This document shows, one piece after another, positions 1 to 7,278 of a stretch of DNA of 18,628 nucleotides (its first letter is position 1; the number at the start of each line of letters is the position of its first letter). The notes below the pieces were generated by a model. That model saw only the letters and a list, made by a program, of their open reading frames with translations, was not told the origin of the DNA and did no database searches. Where the stretch lies: NCBI GenBank assembly GCA_964544595.1, contig CAZJBM010000039.1, positions 1 to 18,628 on the forward strand, read 5' to 3'. Origin of the DNA: JAGBWK01 sp964544595 (GTDB taxonomy: Bacteria; Bacteroidota; Bacteroidia; Bacteroidales; Muribaculaceae). Both the position numbers and the translations under genes were made by a program.

Positions 1-598
1 GGCCGCTCTCGGTGAGGAGAATGGCTTTGTTGTTGAGCAGCGCGTAAGTGTTAACGTCCTTAGCGTCCATAGTATAGGCGCCGGGGACATTACGAGCAGA
101 CAAAGATACGTTTTTATTTTGAGTTGCCGAAACGAGGAGCACTTTATTGCCCTCAAGTTTAAAGTTTTTAACTAAATTTACGAAATTTTTAGTTTTCGGA
201 GCCTCAAAATTAAAGTCTTCAACGATGATGATCTGGTTTTCCTGAACCTTCACGGTAAGAGCCGACTTGCGAGCGAGCTGTTTTACCTTCTTGTTGAGCT
301 TGAAACGATAGTCGCGGGGACGGGGACCGAACACGCGGCCACCACCTACGAGCACGGGCGAGTTGATGTCGCCGATACGGCTGCCGCCGCCACCTTTCTG
401 CTTGTGGAGCTTGCGGGTAGAGCCCGATACTTCGCTACGTTCTTTTGATTTGTGAGTTCCCTGACGCTGGTTGGCAAGGTATTGTTTTACATCGAGATAT
501 ACGGCGTGCTCGTTAGCGTCGATTGCGAAGACTTCGTCATTGAGGTGCGCTTTGCGGCCTGTGTCTTCTCCTTTGATATTATAGATTGCGAGTTCCAT
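1..598 (-). CDS. rplD: Ribosomal protein L4 (partial, 3' end beyond window)
   Basis: Large-subunit protein L4, an early-assembly 23S rRNA binder whose extended loop lines the exit tunnel; in E. coli it also represses the S10 operon. Reading the minus strand from ATG at 598-596 gives MELAIYNIKGEDTGRKAHL, then the conserved loop segment with KLHKQKGGGGSRIGDINSP and GGGRVFGPRPRDYRFKLNKK at about residues 60-100. The frame stays open for 199 codons to the left edge, so only the extreme C-terminus is missing (family about 205-210 aa). The start overlaps the rplC stop by one base (TAATG), which implies translational coupling. The order rpsJ-rplC-rplD is the standard S10 order. Identification is secure from sequence and context. 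Confidence 0.96.
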   Translation of the reverse strand, partial: MELAIYNIKGEDTGRKAHLNDEVFAIDANEHAVYLDVKQYLANQRQGTHKSKERSEVSGSTRKLHKQKGGGGSRIGDINSPVLVGGGRVFGPRPRDYRFKLNKKVKQLARKSALTVKVQENQIIIVEDFNFEAPKTKNFVNLVKNFKLEGNKVLLVSATQNKNVSLSARNVPGAYTMDAKDVNTYALLNNKAILLTESG

Positions 599-1215
599 TA
601 TTTCTCAATTAATACGATTGAACCTTTACATCCGGGAATCGATCCCTTAATCATCAAAACATTGTGTTCAGGAATAACCTTCACTACCTGGAGGTTTTGA
701 ACAGTAACGCGCTCGTTGCCCATCTGGCCGGCCATGCGCATGCCTTTGAACACCTTAGCGGGGTAAGAGCAGGCACCGATTGAACCGGGGGCGCGGAGGC
801 GGTTGTGCTGACCGTGAGTGCTCTGGCCTACACCGCCGAAACCGTGGCGCTTAACAACGCCCTGGAAGCCTTTACCTTTAGAGGTGCCCACAACGTCAAC
901 GAAGTCGTTGTCGTTGAAGAAGTCGACAGTGATGGTGTCACCGAGCTTGTAGTCACCATTGAATCCTTTGAACTCGGCCAAGTGTCTCTTCGGGGTTGTG
1001 TCTGCCTTCTTGAAGTGGCCTTCCATGGGCTTGGTAGTGTGTTTCAACTTCTTGTCCATGAAACCGAGCTGGAGAGCATCGTAGCCATCAGTCTCGACAG
1101 TCTTAACTTGAGTAACCACGCAGGGACCTACTTCGATAACAGTGCACGGCAGGTTTTTGCCGTCGGCACTGAAAACGGATGTCATTCCGATTTTTTTTCC
1201 TAATAATCCTGGCAT
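598..1215 (-). CDS. rplC: Ribosomal protein L3
   Basis: Large-subunit protein L3, which binds 23S rRNA near the peptidyl-transferase centre. The 205-residue product starts MPGLLGKKIGMTSVFSADGK and carries the L3 signature around GKGFQGVVKRHGFGG and MAGQMGNERVTVQNLQVV. The frame is open further upstream to 1290, but those 25 codons are not L3-like, so the ATG at 1215 is the start. No clear Shine-Dalgarno is seen, as usual in Bacteroidetes. The glutamine that PrmB methylates in E. coli L3 (in GSIGQNQTPG) is not present: the aligned stretch reads GSIGACSYPA. It overlaps rplD by one base and lies 103 nt after rpsJ, in a gap that holds a strong hairpin. Confidence 0.97.
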   Translation of the reverse strand: MPGLLGKKIGMTSVFSADGKNLPCTVIEVGPCVVTQVKTVETDGYDALQLGFMDKKLKHTTKPMEGHFKKADTTPKRHLAEFKGFNGDYKLGDTITVDFFNDNDFVDVVGTSKGKGFQGVVKRHGFGGVGQSTHGQHNRLRAPGSIGACSYPAKVFKGMRMAGQMGNERVTVQNLQVVKVIPEHNVLMIKGSIPGCKGSIVLIEK

Positions 1216-1272
1216 TTCTCTGTTAATTTGTTGGATTGTATAATTAAATAGTAGTTTAGTTATGCGTAAAAT

Positions 1273-1310
1273 CCGCTCCGCCGCTCTCACTCGGGAGAGA
1301 AGCGGGGCGG
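1273..1310 (-). terminator. Long GC-rich hairpin between rpsJ and rplC (attenuator or terminator candidate)
   Basis: Arms 1273-1288 and 1295-1310 pair over 16 positions, with one G-T wobble and one 2-base mismatch, around a 6-nt loop. On the minus strand the hairpin begins 8 nt after the rpsJ stop and is followed by only a short ATTTT run. It may partly terminate, attenuate or mark a processing site between the str part and the S10 part of the operon. It could equally stabilise the rpsJ 3' end; the weak T run argues against full termination. Confidence 0.5.
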
Positions 1311-1318
1311 GAAGGGTA

Positions 1319-1624
1319 TTACACTTTGATTTCTACCTCAACGCCTGAGGGGAGTTCGAGCTTCATGAGCGCGTCGACAGTCTTAGCAGTAGAGTTGAAG
1401 ATGTCGATAAGGCGTTTGAAAGAAGAAAGTTGGAATTGCTCGCGAGACTTTTTGTTGACGAAAGTCGAGCGGTTGACAGTGAAGATACGCTTGTGGGTGG
1501 GAAGTGGAATAGGACCGCTTACTACCGCTCCGGTTGCCTTCACAGTCTTTACGATTTTCTCAGCCGATTTGTCGACCAGATTGTGATCGTAAGATTTCAG
1601 TTTGATTCTGATTTTCTGGCTCAT
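1319..1624 (-). CDS. rpsJ: Ribosomal protein S10
   Basis: Small-subunit head protein S10, also the NusE partner in transcription antitermination. The 101-residue product begins MSQKIRIKLKSYDHNLVDKS and ends in the conserved LMKLELPSGVEVEIKV. The middle reads VNKKSREQFQLSSFKRLIDI, the Bacteroidetes form of the region that is DARDQYEIRTH in enterics. It lies 18 nt downstream of fusA with no intervening tuf, so fusA and rpsJ are probably cotranscribed. A strong hairpin follows its stop. Length and sequence are normal for the family. Confidence 0.97.
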   Translation of the reverse strand: MSQKIRIKLKSYDHNLVDKSAEKIVKTVKATGAVVSGPIPLPTHKRIFTVNRSTFVNKKSREQFQLSSFKRLIDIFNSTAKTVDALMKLELPSGVEVEIKV

Positions 1625-1642
1625 ATTATTGGTAAGTGTTTA

Positions 1643-3769
1643 TTATTTCAATAAATCCACGCGACCCTGACATTCGGTCAGCACGTTTTTAGCGATTGAG
1701 TTAGAGACCTCCGCGTAGTGAGAGAACGACATTGTAGAAGTGGCGCGGCCCGAAGTGATTGTACGGAGGGCGGTCACATAGCCGAACATTTCAGCGAGAG
1801 GAGCTTTAGCCTTAACGACGCGGGCACCTGAGCGGCTTGTCTCCATGCCTTCTACCTGGCCGCGACGCTTGTTAAGGTCGGAGATAACGTCACCCATGCT
1901 TTCCTCGGGGGTAACGACCTCAATCTTCATGATAGGCTCGAGAAGAACGGGGCCGGCCTTTTCAGAAGCCTTCTTGAAAGCCTGGATAGCGCAGAGCTCA
2001 AACGAGAGCTGATCGGAGTCAACCGGGTGGAACGAACCATCGATTACGGTCACTTTAAGCTGCTCAACGGGGTAGCCGGCGAGCACACCGTTCTTCATAG
2101 CGGTCTGGAAGCCCTTCTGGATAGAGGGGATGAACTCCTTAGGAATGTTACCGCCCTTAACCTCGTCGACAAACTGGAGATTGCCTTCGAAGCCTTCGTC
2201 AACGGGCTCAACTCTGACGATGATGTCGGCGAATTTACCGCGACCACCGGTCTGCTTCTTGAACACTTCGCGAAGTTCAACGGGCTTGGTGATAGATTCC
2301 TTATAAGTAACTTGGGGACGACCCTGGTTACATTCAACCTTGAACTCGCGGCGGAGACGGTCGATAATGATATCGAGGTGAAGCTCGCCCATACCTGAGA
2401 TAACAGTTTGGCCGGTTTCTTCATTGGTCTGAACGCGGAATGTCGGGTCCTCCTCAGCGAGTTTCTGAAGACCAACGCCGAGCTTGTCGAGGTCTTTCTG
2501 AGTTTTGGGCTCAACCGCGATACCGATAACGGGATCGGGGAAGTCCATAGCCTCGAGAACGATGGGAGCGTCTTCAGCGCAGAGGGTGTCACCTGTGCGG
2601 ATATCCTTGAAGCCTACGCCTGCGCCGATGTCACCGCAACCGATTTTCTCCATCGGGTTCTGCTTGTTGGAGTGCATCTGGAAGAGGCGCGAGATACGCT
2701 CTTTCTTGCCAGAGCGGCTGTTGAGCACATAGCTGCCCGAATTGATGTCGCCTGAATAAACGCGGAAGAAGCAAAGACGGCCTACATAGGGGTCGGTTGC
2801 GATCTTGAACGCGAGGGCGCACATCGGGGCGTCGCTTGAAGGCTCGCGGGTCTCGATTTTCTCGGGATCGCCGGGATAGTGACCTTCAACAGCGCCGGCG
2901 TCGAGCGGGCTGGGAAGATAAGCGCAGACAGCGTCGAGAAGACACTGAACGCCTTTGTTCTTGAACGACGAGCCGCAAATCATGGGCACGAGGTCCATCT
3001 TAAGGGTAGCCGCGCGGAGAGCGCGCTTGATTTCGTCGATAGAGATGGTAGAGGGGTCGTCGAAATATTTAGCCATGAGGTCGTCGTCGTATTCGGCGAT
3101 TTTCTCAAGCATCTTGTCGCGCCATTCTTCAGCTTCGGCAACGAGATTAGCGGGGATTTCCTCAACAGAGTAGTCAGCGCCCATGCTCTCGTCGTGCCAG
3201 AAGATGGCTTTCATTTGGATAAGGTCAACGACTCCTTTGAAAGTTTCCTCAGCGCCGATAGGAATTTGGATAGGACAGGGATTAGCGCCGAGCACGTCTT
3301 TAAGCTGACGCACTACCTCGAAGAAGTTGGCGCCCGAGCGGTCCATCTTATTCACATAACCGATACGGGGCACATTGTACTTGTCGGCCTGACGCCATAC
3401 GGTCTCAGACTGGGGCTCAACGCCGCCAACCGCACAGAAAGTAGCCACGGCGCCGTCGAGGATACGGAGCGAACGCTCTACCTCAACGGTGAAGTCAACG
3501 TGTCCGGGGGTGTCGATAAGGTTGATTTTATATTTCTGGTCGTTGTATTTCCAGAAAGCTGTGGTAGCAGCCGAGGTGATAGTGATACCGCGTTCCTGCT
3601 CCTGTTCCATCCAGTCCATGGTAGCGGCGCCGTCATGCACCTCACCGATTTTGTGGGTAAGGCCGGTGTAGAAAAGGATACGCTCGGAAGTGGTGGTCTT
3701 ACCGGCATCGATGTGGGCCATGATGCCGATGTTGCGTGTATATTTAAGATGTTCGTCTACTTTTGCCAT
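1643..3769 (-). CDS. fusA: Elongation factor G
   Basis: GTPase that drives translocation of tRNA and mRNA on the ribosome and works with RRF in recycling. The 708-residue product has all G motifs: AHIDAGKTT at 18-26, RGITI at 60-64, DTPGH at 86-90 (His90 is the catalytic histidine), and NKMD at 140-143. The later domains are intact, including the MGELHLDIIIDRLRREF segment and a domain IV with the GGRGKFAD region. Length is normal. All GTPase residues are present, so this is the canonical factor and not the GTPase-deficient EF-G paralogue described in Bacteroides. It sits 32 nt after rpsG and 18 nt before rpsJ, inside the str operon. A 301-codon antisense frame here is a shadow. Confidence 0.98.
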   Translation of the reverse strand: MAKVDEHLKYTRNIGIMAHIDAGKTTTSERILFYTGLTHKIGEVHDGAATMDWMEQEQERGITITSAATTAFWKYNDQKYKINLIDTPGHVDFTVEVERSLRILDGAVATFCAVGGVEPQSETVWRQADKYNVPRIGYVNKMDRSGANFFEVVRQLKDVLGANPCPIQIPIGAEETFKGVVDLIQMKAIFWHDESMGADYSVEEIPANLVAEAEEWRDKMLEKIAEYDDDLMAKYFDDPSTISIDEIKRALRAATLKMDLVPMICGSSFKNKGVQCLLDAVCAYLPSPLDAGAVEGHYPGDPEKIETREPSSDAPMCALAFKIATDPYVGRLCFFRVYSGDINSGSYVLNSRSGKKERISRLFQMHSNKQNPMEKIGCGDIGAGVGFKDIRTGDTLCAEDAPIVLEAMDFPDPVIGIAVEPKTQKDLDKLGVGLQKLAEEDPTFRVQTNEETGQTVISGMGELHLDIIIDRLRREFKVECNQGRPQVTYKESITKPVELREVFKKQTGGRGKFADIIVRVEPVDEGFEGNLQFVDEVKGGNIPKEFIPSIQKGFQTAMKNGVLAGYPVEQLKVTVIDGSFHPVDSDQLSFELCAIQAFKKASEKAGPVLLEPIMKIEVVTPEESMGDVISDLNKRRGQVEGMETSRSGARVVKAKAPLAEMFGYVTALRTITSGRATSTMSFSHYAEVSNSIAKNVLTECQGRVDLLK

Positions 3770-3801
3770 TGTATGAATCTATAATGTAGTCAATGAAAAA
3801 A

Positions 3802-4278
3802 TCAGAAACGGAAGTGAGCGAATGCGCGGTTGGCGTCGGCCATCTTGTGCATATCCTCTTTACGCTTGAAAGCGCCGCCTTGGTTGTTGTAGGCGTCAAC
3901 TATCTCGGCTGCGAGTTTGTCGGCCATGGTCTTGCCGCCGCGTTTGCGAGCATAGTTGATAAGGTTTTTCATTGAGATAGACTCTTTGCGGTCGGGGCGG
4001 ATTTCGGTTGGCACCTGGAAAGTGGCACCGCCTACACGGCGAGACTTCACTTCCACTTGGGGAGTAACGTTCTCGAGGGCTTTCTTCCAGATTTCGAGAG
4101 CGGTCTTCTCCTCGTTGGGCATCTTAGACTTCACAGTCTCAAGAGCGGTGTAGAAGATTGTGTAAGATGTGTTCTTTTTGCCGTCGTACATAAGGTGGTT
4201 CACGAATTTAGAAACCTTAACGTCGCCGAAAACGGGATCGGGAAGTACGAGGCGCTTCTTTGGCTTAGCTTTTCTCAT
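3802..4278 (-). CDS. rpsG: Ribosomal protein S7
   Basis: Small-subunit protein S7, the primary binder that nucleates assembly of the 3' major domain of 16S rRNA. The 158-residue product starts MRKAKPKKRLVLPDPVFGD and contains the S7 motifs KFVNHLMYDGKK, ENVTPQVEVKSRRVGGATFQVP and the C-terminal KKEDMHKMA/ANRAFAHFRF type end. Length fits the family (about 155-158 aa). It follows rpsL after an unusually long 184-nt spacer and precedes fusA by 32 nt. In E. coli S7 represses the str operon by binding the rpsL-rpsG spacer; whether this spacer does the same cannot be seen from sequence alone. Confidence 0.97.
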   Translation of the reverse strand: MRKAKPKKRLVLPDPVFGDVKVSKFVNHLMYDGKKNTSYTIFYTALETVKSKMPNEEKTALEIWKKALENVTPQVEVKSRRVGGATFQVPTEIRPDRKESISMKNLINYARKRGGKTMADKLAAEIVDAYNNQGGAFKRKEDMHKMADANRAFAHFRF

Positions 4279-4462
4279 TTGTTTTAAATCTGTGTTTTTG
4301 GTTGCTTGGCTGGTGTCTTCTTCAGCGGCGTCCTCTGACGCTTGGCTTACTCAACCGTTGGCAGCTTCAACTAAAAACGAGGTTTTTTAAACTGTTGTTG
4401 TTAAAAAATTCTCGGGTACTTTAAGTGACTTCACCTAAGGGATGCTTTGAGCTCACCCTTGA

Positions 4463-4852
4463 TTACTTCTTAGCAGCACCGGCTTTGGGACGCTTCGCTC
4501 CGTATTTCGAGCGACGCTGAGTGCGGTCTTTCACGCCTGATGTATCGAGCGTGCCGCGAACGATGTGGTAACGTACACCGGGGAGGTCCTTAACACGACC
4601 GCCGCGAACGAGCACGATCGAGTGCTCCTGCAGGTTGTGACCTTCACCGGGGATGTAAGAGTTGACCTCTTTACCGTTGGTGAGGCGCACACGGGCAACT
4701 TTACGCATTGCCGAGTTAGGCTTCTTGGGGGTGGTAGTGTACACACGTACGCAGACGCCGCGACGCTGGGGGCATGAATCGAGCGCGGGCGACTTGCTCT
4801 TTTCAACCAACGTGTTGCGTCCCTTTCTTACTAATTGCTGAATTGTAGGCAT
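4463..4852 (-). CDS. rpsL: Ribosomal protein S12
   Basis: Decoding-centre protein S12 of the small subunit, first gene of the str operon. The 129-residue product starts MPTIQQLVRKGRNTLVEKS. It carries TPKKPNSA at 41-48 and GGRVKDLPGVRYH from 84. Lys43 and Lys88, the usual sites of streptomycin-resistance mutations, are wild type, and Asp89 (the RimO methylthiolation site) is present. The C-terminus is basic (KYGAKRPKAGAAKK). Upstream is a leader of about 150 nt and a near-consensus Bacteroidetes promoter. No Shine-Dalgarno is visible; the bases before the ATG are A-rich. Confidence 0.98.
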   Translation of the reverse strand: MPTIQQLVRKGRNTLVEKSKSPALDSCPQRRGVCVRVYTTTPKKPNSAMRKVARVRLTNGKEVNSYIPGEGHNLQEHSIVLVRGGRVKDLPGVRYHIVRGTLDTSGVKDRTQRRSKYGAKRPKAGAAKK

Positions 4853-5219
4853 CTTAGTTGTTTTAGGTTACTTTTTTTCGTTTAAATCTATTTTGTTACG
4901 TTTTCTTTCACAATCGAGATTTCCTGACGCACCCAAATCGCAGCGAATCGCCTGAGTATCAAATAATTGATATGAGCAATTCGGCATGGTGCCGGAAAAT
5001 CGATGCAAATTTACGATTTAATTTTCTAATAACCAAATATTTCGCCTCCTATTTATTTCAACCCTTTTATTTTCAACGCCTACGTGATCTGTCGCAATCC
5101 ATTGCCTACGTCGCCCTACCCCATCGACACGACGCCCTCGTCTATATTAAAGCACAAGAGGGACACAGATGCACCCCGAGCCCCTCTATATAGTGTATAT
5201 GTACATTCAATCCGCTTTA
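4853..5219. other. Intergenic region between rpsL and the acyl-CoA synthetase
   Basis: This 367-nt stretch holds the str operon promoter (5006-5037) and the rpsL leader. Nearer the acyl-CoA synthetase is only a weak inverted repeat (AGAGGG at 5157-5162 with CCCTCT at 5182-5187) that might help end that upstream transcript. I see no convincing gene; the longer open frames here run into the synthetase in the wrong strand and resemble nothing. The leader could contain an autoregulatory protein-binding site, but none is recognisable. Confidence 0.6.
5006..5037 (-). promoter_or_regulatory. Bacteroidetes-type promoter of the str operon
   Basis: On the minus strand, TTTG at 5037-5034 is followed after 20 nt by TAAATTTG at 5013-5006, matching the Bacteroidetes primary sigma consensus (TTTG, 19-21 nt, TAnnTTTG). 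Transcription would start at about 5000, giving rpsL a leader of about 150 nt. The leader holds two small hairpins (CGGCA/TGCCG and TATCAA/TTGATA) and a 39-codon open frame at 4987-4868. The match is seen; promoter activity is inferred. Confidence 0.8.
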
Positions 5220-7025
5220 TCACACCGGAGCGTACATCGCTTCAATTTCCCGGCTGTAGTGATCGTTGATAATTTTACGGCGCAACTTCAGCGTATTGGT
5301 CAATTCGCCCTTCTCCATCGTGAAAGGCGAGGGCAGCAGGGTGAACTTCTTTATCTTCTCGAAATTGGCCAGTCCGCGCTGAAGCTTGTCGATGCGCTCC
5401 TCTATCATCTTCTTGACGTCGGCGTTGCGGATCAGATCCTCTACGTTCTTGAAGGCGATATGCTTTTTCTTAGCATACTCCTTCAGAGCTTCATACGCAG
5501 GGATGATTATCGCTGTGACATATTTGCGTTGGTCTCCGATAATGGCCACCTGATCTATGAAACGGTCTTCGCCGAGCCGGCTTTCGAGCACCTGTGGCGC
5601 GATATATTTTCCGTTGGAGGTTTTGAACAGGTCCTTAATGCGATCGGTTAGCACAAGCTGACCCGTGTTGTCGATATGGCCAGCATCGCCGGTGCGAAAC
5701 CAACCGTCGGGCGTGAAAGCCTCGGCCGTCGCCTCCGGCTTATCATAATAGCCGCGCATCACGTTGCCTCCTCTGACGAGCACTTCGCCCTCATCCGAGA
5801 TCTTTATCTCCACGCCTGGGAGCGGCGTGCCCACCGAGCCGATTGCATAACCTTCCTGTGGCCAGCAAGTGACTGTTGCCGTAGTCTCCGACAATCCGTA
5901 GCCGATTAGCACCGGAATCCCGCAAGCGCGGAAAAATTCAGTGATCTGAGGGCTGAGCGGTGCGCCGGCCGTAGGATATATATTGCCGTTCTCCACTCCT
6001 ATCACCCTCTTCACGGGATCAAACACCTGATTTTTGAAGAAACGATATTCCATTTCAAGCAGTCGTGGCACACGCTTTCCGAAACGCGCGTACTGGAGAT
6101 TGCGCTTGCGGCCTACAGCGAGGGCGCGCTTGAAAAGCAGTTTTTTAAATAGCCCATACGACGCGAGCTTTCCGTCGATCACCGAGTAAATCTTCTCCCA
6201 GAATCTCGGCACGCTGCACATACACGTCGGGCGCGTCTCGCGTAGAGCAGCCTCAATGTCGCGGGGATTGGGGTTGATGTTAACCAAAATGCCTCGGTGC
6301 ATGCAAAAATACACCCATGCCTTCTCGAATATATGGCTCATCGGGAGGTAGCTCAGCGAGGTGTCGCTGTCGGAAATCATCGTCAGGCGCTCGTCGTGCA
6401 TCTTAAACATGGCGTTGAACGCCGACTGAGGCAGAATCGCCCCTTTAGGCTCGCCGGTTGTGCCCGACGTATATATTAATGTGGCGACATCTTCGTCGGT
6501 CGACTCTGACCTGCGCTTCTCAACCTCCTTTTTACATTCCTCCGACGCTTTCTCTCCTATCGCGAGAAAATCCTTGAATGTGATAGTATTCTTATCCGCC
6601 GCGTCAAACTTCACATCGCCGATAGCGACTATCATCATAATCGACTCAACTGTCCGCGCGACTTTAATCGCCGAATCGTATTGAGCCTGATCGCCGACGA
6701 AAAGTATCCTTATCGACGCGTCGGTCGCTATATACTTGACCTGATCAGGGCTGCTGGTCGAATAAATCGACACAGGTATAGCCCGATTGGCATACGCCGC
6801 GAAGTCAACAACCACGGCCTCCATACAGTTCGCACTAAACATCCCAACCTTGTCGCACGGTTTGATTCCGAGCGACTCAAACGCTGCAGCCGCGCGGTCA
6901 ACATCGGAGGAAAACTCCCCCCACGTTTTAGCGGCCCACTGACCATCAGCGCGTCGCTGACGCATTACTAATCGATCATTGCCTAATTTCAATCCCTCGA
7001 TGGGCAGATATGTAAGAATATTCAT
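5220..7025 (-). CDS. Long-chain acyl-CoA synthetase (AMP-forming)
   Basis: Activates long-chain fatty acids with ATP and CoA, via an acyl-adenylate, to acyl-CoA for lipid synthesis or degradation; peripheral to the inner membrane. The 601-residue product has the full ANL adenylation set: YTSGTTGEPKG at 185-195, YGLSETTA at 376-383, TGD at 446-448, DRIKD at 461-465, GKYIAP at 472-477, and Lys580 in ELTNTLKLRRK as the expected catalytic lysine. Length and the C-terminal motif fit the FAA1/COG1022 type more than E. coli FadD. The start MNILTYLPIEGLKLG fits the family, and a good promoter lies about 140 nt upstream. It is monocistronic and divergent from the histidine kinase. Chain-length preference cannot be read from sequence. 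Confidence 0.93.
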   Translation of the reverse strand: MNILTYLPIEGLKLGNDRLVMRQRRADGQWAAKTWGEFSSDVDRAAAAFESLGIKPCDKVGMFSANCMEAVVVDFAAYANRAIPVSIYSTSSPDQVKYIATDASIRILFVGDQAQYDSAIKVARTVESIMMIVAIGDVKFDAADKNTITFKDFLAIGEKASEECKKEVEKRRSESTDEDVATLIYTSGTTGEPKGAILPQSAFNAMFKMHDERLTMISDSDTSLSYLPMSHIFEKAWVYFCMHRGILVNINPNPRDIEAALRETRPTCMCSVPRFWEKIYSVIDGKLASYGLFKKLLFKRALAVGRKRNLQYARFGKRVPRLLEMEYRFFKNQVFDPVKRVIGVENGNIYPTAGAPLSPQITEFFRACGIPVLIGYGLSETTATVTCWPQEGYAIGSVGTPLPGVEIKISDEGEVLVRGGNVMRGYYDKPEATAEAFTPDGWFRTGDAGHIDNTGQLVLTDRIKDLFKTSNGKYIAPQVLESRLGEDRFIDQVAIIGDQRKYVTAIIIPAYEALKEYAKKKHIAFKNVEDLIRNADVKKMIEERIDKLQRGLANFEKIKKFTLLPSPFTMEKGELTNTLKLRRKIINDHYSREIEAMYAPV

Positions 7026-7164
7026 AACCTTAATTTCACGTTAAGTGACGCGCCCGGCTGTTGAACGGCCATGACGCTTAATTACAACAAACACGCTTCT
7101 CTCGAGGTGGCATTTGCTTCATTCCGGCCGCGCCCGCAACGCAACGCGCAGCCTTAAGTGTCCG

Positions 7165-7197
7165 CAAAGTTACCACATTATTTATATTAATAACAAA
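7165..7197 (-). promoter_or_regulatory. Bacteroidetes-type promoter of the acyl-CoA synthetase
   Basis: On the minus strand, TTTG at 7197-7194 is followed after 21 nt by TAACTTTG at 7172-7165. Predicted start of transcription is near 7158, leaving a leader of about 130 nt. It lies back to back with the promoter for the histidine kinase; the two -33 boxes are about 26 nt apart, so a regulator bound between them could affect both genes. Confidence 0.75.
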
Positions 7198-7222
7198 TGA
7201 GGCGGCGCTTTTATCTTCTTTT

Positions 7223-7253
7223 TTTGAAATTTATCATAATTATATTAATTTTG
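7223..7253 (+). promoter_or_regulatory. Bacteroidetes-type promoter of the histidine kinase operon
   Basis: TTTG at 7223-7226 is followed after 19 nt by TAATTTTG at 7246-7253, a full match to TAnnTTTG. Transcription should start near 7260, giving a leader of only about 20-30 nt before the ATG at 7279 or 7288. Confidence 0.75.
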
Positions 7254-7278
7254 CGGTAAACTTTATCGCCGTTATCAC

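Noticed and set aside
598..1290. Extended rplC start upstream of 1215
   Set aside because: The 25 added residues do not resemble L3 and are encoded by the intergenic hairpin and A/T-rich spacer.
2879..3784. 301-codon open frame antisense to fusA
   Set aside because: It lies fully opposite a highly conserved gene and shows no family features; it is a shadow frame.
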